Assembly (NCBI GenBank): GCA_030765045.1
Contig: CM060962.1
Location: 92,127,912 to 92,191,911, forward strand
DNA length: 64,000 nucleotides
Origin: Tenodera sinensis
Taxonomy: Eukaryota; Arthropoda; Insecta; Mantodea; Mantidae
Direction of reading: 5' to 3'
How positions within the stretch are numbered: position 1 is the stretch's first letter; each line of letters starts with the position of its first letter. This document shows, piece after piece, positions 57,263-64,000 of this stretch. A program made the translations under genes and the position numbers. A model generated the notes under the pieces. The model saw only the letters and a list, made by a program, of their open reading frames with translations. It made no database searches and was not told where the DNA came from.

Positions 57263-58421
57263 AAAACTCTTTTTTCAATACTAAGGGAAATTTTTCTTAT
57301 TAATTTAGAAAAACACAATTTTAAACAATGCTTCTTCTCCCACAAGAATACCTTACAAATTGCTCCTTTTATTTTGGATTATGACATTTTACTGCACTGA
57401 TGCTGGTGGACCTGATTATAACTTATAATGTATATGTAAAATGTATTTATATTTTAATTACTTGTAATTGTCAAATTAACATATAGTATAAATGTTCAGT
57501 ATACGAAAATGAAGTGAAATGAAACCCTATATACCTATTTGAGAAAGGAGGGCTAAGGGAAAACTGCAAGCAAAAATAAAACTGCAGTCAGTCCTGGATG
57601 AAACTTGTTGCAAAATTAGCAAAAATGACAGCAATCCTGTACTACCACATGAAATCCCCACCTCCTCCCCTACACACACACACAAGAGTGATTTCAACCA
57701 CAGAAACCTAAGCAAGTTATTGGTTTGATGCTTTGTCTTCAATTACAACTGTCTTTCATAATTGCTCCGACACTGGCAGAGTAACAAGTGTGCTTGGTCT
57801 GGGCCAAATGTTTAAGTATAAATTTAAATATAAGGGAGAAGGCTGATGGGGAAGTTGAAAATTAACTGTACAGCTGGTCTATGACATCTGTTATAAAATA
57901 TGTACATTTATGGTGCATAAGGAGGGTGAAGTTCATAGTAGAGTTGCACGCAATTGAAAAACTATGAATACAAACACACAGGAAAGTGTTTATTCAACAT
58001 GAACTCTCTGGTGTGGACATAAATGTCTCACAGTTTATGCTGTTTTTTCTTTGATAATTAGAAATGGTAATTAATAAGTCTCAATTAATCTTACAATTAA
58101 TAAGTCATTAAATGGCTGTGTGCAGATGTTTAAAATGCTTATTGCTCTATTACAAATCACGTATTTTATACCTCATGAACATTCATATACTTTAACTATT
58201 TATTATGAATTCAGCGATTTTTCTTTTTGTAGTGTCCAGATAATGGTTGCAGAATGTGAATATATTTTTGTGAATTTGAACCTGATACAACACATCATAT
58301 TACTTAATGTTGGTTAATAAATGAAAAACACTTTAGCCATATAATAATCTGCTTGGTATAACCAAGACATAAATATAACAATACTACAAATGCCAGGAAC
58401 ATGGTAGCACTATAGTAATAT
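57263..58421. other. Unassigned intron sequence
   Basis: AT-rich with a short CA run at 57669. No feature recognised. Confidence 0.5.
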
Positions 58422-59023
58422 GCTCCCTATATATAACATTTAACATCTTCTGCATTTTAAACCTATCATCCATGCAAAGCTATTTGCATAGTTCCATTCT
58501 AAAATCTCTCAATTTGGTAATGACAGAACTGAACACACAAGAGAATGGGGTACACAAAATGTCAAACTAAATTTGTAACACAATGTTACTTCTGCCATTT
58601 GGTAAAATTTTCATTACAGCATTTTGACGAAAGTATTAAGGTATTGACTTAGATATGCCCGGACTTATTTTTCGGAAATTTTGCTCCCAATACTAAACAT
58701 TTTGCATATGTGCGTCACTTGAGCTCCCTATATATAACATTTAACATCTTCTGCATTTTAAACCTATCATCCATGCAAAGCTATTTGCATAGTTCCATTC
58801 TAAAATCTCTCAATTTGGTAATGACAGAACTGAACACACAAGAGAATGGGGTACAGAAAATGTCAAACTAAATTTGTAACACAATGTTACTTCTGCCATT
58901 TGGTAAAATTTTCATTACAGCATTTTGACGAAAGTATTAAGGTATTGACTTAGATATGCCCGGACTTATTTTTCGGAAATTTTGCTCCCAATACTAAACA
59001 TTTTGCATATGTGCGTCACTTGA
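58422..59023. repeat. 301-base tandem duplication in intron 1
   Basis: 58422-58722 and 58723-59023 are identical apart from one base seen by eye (acacaaaatg against acagaaaatg, at 58554 and 58855). Each unit contains the palindromic atgcaaagctatttgcat (58472-58489 and 58773-58790), two POU/octamer-like half sites. It lies about 180 bases downstream of the exon 1 donor. Confidence 0.97.
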
Positions 59024-59201
59024 GCTTAACCTTGCTCTCTAACTACAAATTTAATCGAATTTATTCTCTTTATTTACAATTTTCAACATTAACATGCACA
59101 ACTGCTTAGCTTTAGCTAACCAACTTCCTTATTCTATATGTTATGTCTAAGGCCCAACGTTTCAATTCGTTGTAAAACAACTGTTTACACTAACTACTCA
59201 C

Positions 59202-59299
59202 AATTTCAGAACTTGAGATTCTGTTCCAGATGGGTCTTGGGCCTCCATACTAGCTCCCAAGAGCGTCGCTGTTTCTCGAAATAAAGTAGCAACCTGCAT
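59202..59299 (-). CDS. Host gene exon 1 (first coding exon)
   Basis: The minus strand has two in-frame ATGs: 59299 (MQVATLFRETATLLGAS) and 59248 (MEAQDPSGTESQVLKL). The frame runs to a gtgagt donor (ctgaaatt|gtgagtag, GT at 59201-59200) with two bases left over. Exon 2 at 20467 begins with the third base of a codon, giving TT|A (Leu) and a continuous reading frame of about 110-125 codons over both exons. Evidence for coding: an open frame, a good donor, matching phase and a promoter-like region upstream. Against: it is short and I recognise no homologue. The second ATG has the better context if judged by the purine at -3. Confidence 0.55.
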
Positions 59300-59369
59300 T
59301 GAGAGATATGTTCGTTGGATTTTACGATATTTATTACTCAAATACTTCTATACAGCTTATTTATGAAGA

Positions 59370-59475
59370 ACATAACACCTCCCCTGCATAATGGCCGTCC
59401 ATTTAAATATGGCTAACCAAACGAGCATCGAAACCTCACCCTTTCAAAATAGTGAGCTCTTCTGCGATTGGTTAG
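59370..59475 (-). promoter_or_regulatory. Candidate promoter of the host gene
   Basis: On the minus strand, a CCAAT box (59471-59467, within ctaaccaatcgc) and a TATA-like tatttaaat (59409-59401) lie about 60 bases apart. The expected start would be near 59375, giving a leader of roughly 75 bases to the first ATG. A second ctaacca-type motif in opposite orientation lies at 59414-59421. Confidence 0.35.
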
Positions 59476-59499
59476 CCGTTTCGAAGCTCAAAAATCAAT

Positions 59500-60568
59500 A
59501 TGCGCTATATTCCGCTTTTGGACTTTGGGTACATGAACAGTGATGGAAACCTATTTATTTACATTACGTGAATATAAAGACGTTTTATGTACTGTGAATA
59601 TCTTAAGATATTTTTTGGATAAATGTGCTGCCATCCTGCTTGCTAGTCAAGCCTGTATACGAAACGATATCCCAAATGTCAAACAGGAATTGCTATATAC
59701 AGAATGATCCACTTGTACTTGTGGAATGGAACTACCATTTATTGTTGTAGTAGTAGTTGTTGTTGTTGTTGTTGTTGTTGTATAATTGTACTATTCTTTC
59801 CAGTGTTTCAATGATTCCATGTAATGGCATCAGACAAATCCTTTCAGAAATGTTAGGGAAGTCATTTTCATTGTCATATTAAAATTCTTTATACCTGAGA
59901 TATTTAATGAAGTTCATTTACGAGCATCACTTTCGCAAAGGACAGCAGAAATCTTGCCTCCTGTTTATCATGGCTAGATCCAGAAAGCGTTCTAAACAAT
60001 AAAGTTAATAATAAAATTCTTATGTATAAATATGCATGCCCACAATAGAAAGATGACCAAATATTGTTGATATCCATTGGTTTCTATTTTCGCGAGCAAA
60101 CATAAAAATAAAAACACAGTTGTAAAGAATGTCGATATAAGTATTAAAAAATGAAAGTCGATGTACGAAAGATTTACCACAAAGTAGGCATAGTGAGTAG
60201 ATCAGCGGTGGTCACTTTTACTGAACACAACATAATTTAATTTACCAGCAACTACAGAGCTGCGGAGAAGGTGAGATTTCTAGGAAAGGTGGCGGACTAT
60301 AAAAGAATACTTAAAAGCACAATAAAGACACAAAAAAATAACCAAATATATACAATTTGAATGAGAGTATACAAGACAGACAAATAAATTACTTCCAGCT
60401 TGTACAAAGATGCTGGACCACTGCATTAAAACAAAATTACTAAAATATAGACTAATACGAATAGACGAAGAGATGAAACCATAAATTCACAATTTAAGAC
60501 TGGGACAGTACAATAGGTACCTTTACTGCGAGTTTAAATGCCTTTTCACAATAAGAAGAATTTTCTCA
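59500..60568. other. Unassigned upstream sequence with a (GTT)n run
   Basis: Contains a (GTT)n/(GTA)n microsatellite at 59741-59780. No gene recognised. If 59202-59299 is a first exon, this is its upstream flank. Confidence 0.5.
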
Positions 60569-61312
60569 TATGACGGTCACTACAAAAGTTTTTATATACA
60601 CCAGAAATATTTTTTTAATTAGTCTTTGTTGCCCTTGCTCAAAGTACTCGCCACCACACTTTTGCGTTCGTTGAAACAACTTCTGGAAGCACTCCTGCCG
60701 CCTGTTTTCTTCGAAGGGTGCAAGCTCCCCTTCGTAAGCTGGTAATAGCATCTTCAGCGGCTGAAAATCGTTTTCCATGTATGCAACCGTTTACCAAAGG
60801 GAACAGAAAAAAGTCAAATGGGGTCAGGTCGGGCCTATATGTTGGATGAATCACAAGTTTGACCTCTGTAGACTCCAGGAGGTGAATGGTGATGTTGGCC
60901 GTGTGTGCGCACGCACTGTCGCTATAAAGAAGGATCCCTTGCAGTCCCATGCACAGCCGCCGCGCTTAAAGCTTGGGAAAAACTTTTGGCAAGCAAACTG
61001 TGGTACACTAATTAGTAGTAACAGTGCTTTGCTCTTCCAGAGGAACGGTTTCAACAAGACCAACCTTTAAGAAAAATGAGGCCACCATTTTCTTGTGCAC
61101 ACTTTGGCGACACTTCACTTTTGTCGGTGAGTTGACATCAGGAAAGATCTACACCGCTGACTGCCGTTTGTCCTTTGAATCAAAGCAATAAATACAGATT
61201 TCATTAGCTGTGGTGATATCAGACACCCGTCTAGAGTCCACTGCTTTGAATCTTGTCAGCATTTTCTTCTTTCGTCAAAATGTGAGACACTCATCGGGAT
61301 GTGACCTTCCTC

Positions 61313-62868
61313 CAGTGGCGGTTATTCAAGTGAAGCAGGTGAAGAGGTTTTCACCTGAATATAGCAGTATTCCATTTTTGTTAACGTTGGCATTATTACT
61401 GCCATTCTAACAGTTTAGTCACATATTTCAACTGCTAGCAGCCGTAGCAGGGTCAGTGACCAACCCTTCTTTTGTTTGGAACTTACAGCCAGGCAGTCGG
61501 TAGGGAAAATTAGTGGGAGCGCGCCCTCGAATCAGCTGCAAGGCCAAGTGAAGCAGTCAGAACAATGGAAGAAACTGTTGCACCAAACAATTTGGTTGCC
61601 ATGACAACATGATGTCACGAAACCATGTAGTATGGGGAAATAGAATATGCATGCACATGTTTCAGGCAAACAAGAAATAGTTTCACTTGGGTAGGGGCAC
61701 AGAACACGGTAGAGGGGATGGTTTCTGTTTTCGCGCGGTTAGAAGATAGTAGTCATCTACCTCGAGGAAGTGGTGGTGGTAAATTTAAAGGTGGTGCTTT
61801 ACATAACTGTAAACGGTATAATTGAAGAGTTTCCTAGACTCCAGTGTTTGTAATATTTGAATTACGGAATATAAGTGTTTTGTTATGAATCCAGTGAACG
61901 ATATAATTTGCAATTTGTTAGAAATCCATTTTCTAGGCGGAAAGATGAAGGCGAGAAAGATGTTTTAAACTTCGGGTGGCCCACTGATGTCATCGATATA
62001 CCCATTAAAAGAAAGGATATTAAAATAGGGAAGCCTAGTGACATTAAATTCAAAATCTCTTGGTTCAATAACCATTGTTGGTTATGCAGTAGCCGTAGTT
62101 TGCAATCGCTGTTCTGCTGGCCTTATTTACTTTTAAGTAACAAACGTAACGTGTGGAACAAATAGGGATTCACAGATTTCATTAATGTAACCCATTCTCT
62201 TTACAAGCATAATGATTCGGCTAAACATTTAAAATGTAAATTACAATTAAACACTTTTGAAACAAACAGAAACGCGATAGCTGACGCTTTTCAAGAAAAT
62301 AGTAGACTTTTTCATGTGCGTTTGTGAACCATTACAATTGTTTCTTATTTCTTTTCTGCTTCTCATATTTGTGTCCTAATGCGTAATTTTGCCTTCGACA
62401 TGATGTAGAAGGTTGAGAAATAAATCTTCGCAAATTCGTAGAAAATTATGATAGTTTTCCGGGTCCTCTAACCTCAATTCGTTTTGAGTAGACCCAATAC
62501 TCCTCGGCCCGTGCTCTGTTCTCTTCTTTGTAACAAAGACCGTGTCCGCCAACATCTTTTACTTCTAATACATTTTATTCCTGCTGAGACTTGTGGACAT
62601 ATATCCCAAACCTATACTTAATATACTAATCGCTAAATTAATATTTCCGTCTGCCATGTTTATTTCTCTCGCTTGCTACGTGAACTGTCATGTGTATTGG
62701 ACCAAAATGGTAATAGTATGACAGACACTGTTCCTTTTGTGTGCAATTCCATTGGCTACAAAAAGTTTGGTAAAAAATATTGCACCGTGCGACACCGGCT
62801 TTACATTGTATTTTCAGCACGCTTAAGTGAACTTCATCACCTAGTTTGTAAGGCGCGAGCCGCCACTG
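61313..62868 (+). mobile_element. hAT element nested in the mariner, perfect target duplication
   Basis: Inverted ends cagtggcggttattcaag (61313) and, on the opposite strand, cagtggcggctcgcgcc (62868), flanked by the 8-base duplication ccttcctc (61305-61312 and 62869-62876). 1556 bases, internally deleted. It inserted after the mariner, within its coding region. Confidence 0.93.
61875..62328 (+). pseudogene. hAT N-terminus with TTF-type zinc finger
   Basis: The plus-strand frame from 61875 reads NPFSRRKDEGEKDVLNFGWP, FKISWFNNHCWLCSSRSLQS, LFCWPYLLLSNKRNVWNK, a TAG at 62163, then GFTDFINVTHSLYKHNDSAK and HLKCKLQLNTFETNRNAIAD. The pattern (W..C, FCWPCxLL, GFxDxxNxxxxLxxHxxSxxH) is the TTF-type zinc finger that begins ZMYM1-like hAT transposases. 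One in-frame stop; the catalytic core and dimerisation domain are absent. Confidence 0.75.
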
Positions 62869-63399
62869 CCTTCCTCACATATTCATGGAGGATTTTTAAA
62901 ACTATTGGTGAACCAACCTGCAATACCGCATTGAGTTCTTTAAATGTTATTCGATTATTTTGTGAATCATTTTCTCAGTGCTGTGATGCTTTCCTCAGTT
63001 ACTGCCATTGCCGGACGCACGCTTCTCCCCTCATCTTTAAAAGATGTTGAGCCCCTTTTATATTCCTGAAACCACTGTAAACTGTGGCGCGGGAAATAAT
63101 ATTTCCTAAAGCTTGTTGCAAACGTTCAAGACTTTGGCACTGGTTTGACCCACTTTTAAGTTCGTAGAAAATCATCGAACGAAAACGCTCTCTTCCGAGC
63201 TCCATTGTAGGGAACTGCGCGCCGCGGGTTGGTCATCCTTGTGCCACTAGAATTCCTGGAACGGGAGAGTCCCTACCTGTTTACTCAAAAGGGATAGGGC
63301 TACCCCATCCTGCATTCAATTCATGTGGGTCAACTTTCATTTTCTCACATATCAAAACTTTCGTAGTGGCCCTCATAATAGCAAAATGATATATGACTA

Positions 63400-64000
63400 A
63401 AGTAACCAAAATAAACAACTGTTTTATCTTTGTGCTATATACGGCAATATGGCATGTTAAGGAATGTACTACTCCGTGTCTTAACTATTTAATATGGTTC
63501 TTCCATTAAAGTTTATTATCTACAAATAATCCAAATAATGTAGTTGAATGTAAAATTTAGTATCTAAATTCGCCTGACTGTGATTGTTACTGCATGCTCT
63601 GAACCTTAAAATGTTAGTTTTATCTTTACTTAATTTCATTCCGATTGTTAGATTCCTTTCGTCCATTTTATTTAAATGTATTTTGTTCTAATTTTAGTAT
63701 ACTGAATACTTTTTGTTTTATTACTGCTGTAGTATCATCTGCAGATTATATGACACTGGCATAAGTATGTTGTGGTAAATCATTTGTATACACTGTAAAA
63801 TGTAAAGAGCCCGATCCCTTCAGACTCCTCTATAGATAATTTGTCAACATGAGTATGCAGAGCTTTTATCTTCATCTATTCTAATAGGGTTCATACCACT
63901 TCAATCTTATATTTTTAGTCCCACAATATACTAACAATAAGTTATTTAACAATATTGTATAGTTTACGCCATCAAACGCCATAGATATATCACACATTAA
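63400..64000 (-). pseudogene. CR1-type LINE reverse transcriptase fragment
   Basis: The minus strand, from the window end, reads DISMAFDGVNYTILLNNL (usual LDLSKAFDxVDHxILLxKL, containing the first RT Asp), then a KGSGSLHFTVYTNDLPQHT run (usual VPQGSVLGPLLFxIYINDLP) near 63790, and ADDTTAVI (catalytic FADD, Phe lost to Ser) near 63750. The fragment continues outside the window. It is decayed, with stops. Confidence 0.65.

Larger units (their letters stand above)
60560..63205 (-). pseudogene. Mariner (SETMAR-type) transposase, interrupted
   Basis: The minus strand starts at 63205 with MELGRERFRSMIFYELKSG, then SNQCQSLERLQQALGN and ISRATVYSGFRN (first helix-turn-helix), and RPAMAVTEESITALRK and a KILHEYVRK-like run up to 62877. 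After the hAT the frame resumes with VSHILTKEEN, ICIYCFDSKDKRQSAV (first catalytic Asp region), PTKVKCRQSVHKKMVASFF, ILLYSDSACAHTAN (second Asp region, usually HDNAxxHxA) and HPTYRPDLTPFDFFLFP (final Asp), ending FQRTQKCGGEYFEQ at about 60640. The order and motifs are those of DD34D mariners. Several stops and frameshifts besides the insertion. Confidence 0.85.
60571..63375 (-). mobile_element. Mariner element split by a hAT insertion
   Basis: Inverted ends tgacggtcactacaaaagtt (60571) and, on the opposite strand, tgagggccactacgaaagtt (63375), flanked by TA (60569-60570 and 63376-63377). Without the 1556-base hAT and one copy of its 8-base duplication, the element would be about 1.24 kb, the normal mariner length. 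Confidence 0.88.

Overview
The window looks like a stretch of a large, repeat-rich insect genome. I see no bacterial-type operons, rRNA or functional tRNA genes. The evidence is at least six SINE families (five with clear tRNA-type promoter boxes), several LINE clades, many cut-and-paste transposon relics (hAT, piggyBac, P-like, Tigger/pogo, Tc1/mariner/IS630), a gypsy-like LTR fragment, trinucleotide microsatellites, and GT/AG introns with T-rich acceptors. Family types point to an arthropod, probably a hemimetabolous insect such as a cockroach or termite. That placement is inference.

Host gene: I find one probable host gene, on the minus strand. A short first coding exon (59202-59299, ATG at 59299 or 59248) ends in a GT donor in phase 2. 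A clean acidic/basic exon (20192-20467) starts in the matching phase after a T-rich AG acceptor and ends at another GT donor. If joined, intron 1 is 38734 bases long and holds most of the transposons of the window. The exon pair encodes the N-terminus of a nuclear-looking protein (two sumoylation-type motifs, an AT-hook-like basic run). I could not name it. A CCAAT box and a TATTTAAA box lie just upstream of exon 1, and a fresh 301-base tandem duplication lies just inside intron 1.

Layout: 1-741 is the right half of a CGGBP1-like hAT. 890-3040, 5230-6330 and 11460-12970 are three Jockey-type LINE ORF1 relics, and 6840-9930 is a LINE ORF2 relic, all minus. 3993-5025 is a TTAA-flanked piggyBac relic. 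9950-10690 and 23580-24670 are P-element-like relics. 13440-14860 is a hAT. 15137-16948 is a Tigger with an intron. 17690-19300 is a deleted gypsy-like element. 20.2-25.3 kb holds exon 2, SINEs and the first internally deleted LINE. 25.7-29.9 kb is a run of decayed transposases, and 30.5-39.96 kb is a LINE cluster including an almost intact single-ORF I/Ingi-type LINE (35572-39290) plus three deleted relatives. 41-52 kb holds a pogo-like element, three hATs, an IS630-like element and a mariner. 52-59 kb is mostly AT-rich intron with two trinucleotide microsatellites. 60571-63375 is a mariner split by a hAT, and the last 600 bases are a CR1-type reverse transcriptase fragment.

How the parts relate: LINE machinery appears to have mobilised the SINEs, shown by target-site duplications and shared 3' tails, and transposons are repeatedly nested. 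None of the transposase or reverse transcriptase genes seen here is intact, so the window is mainly a fossil record inside and around one host gene.
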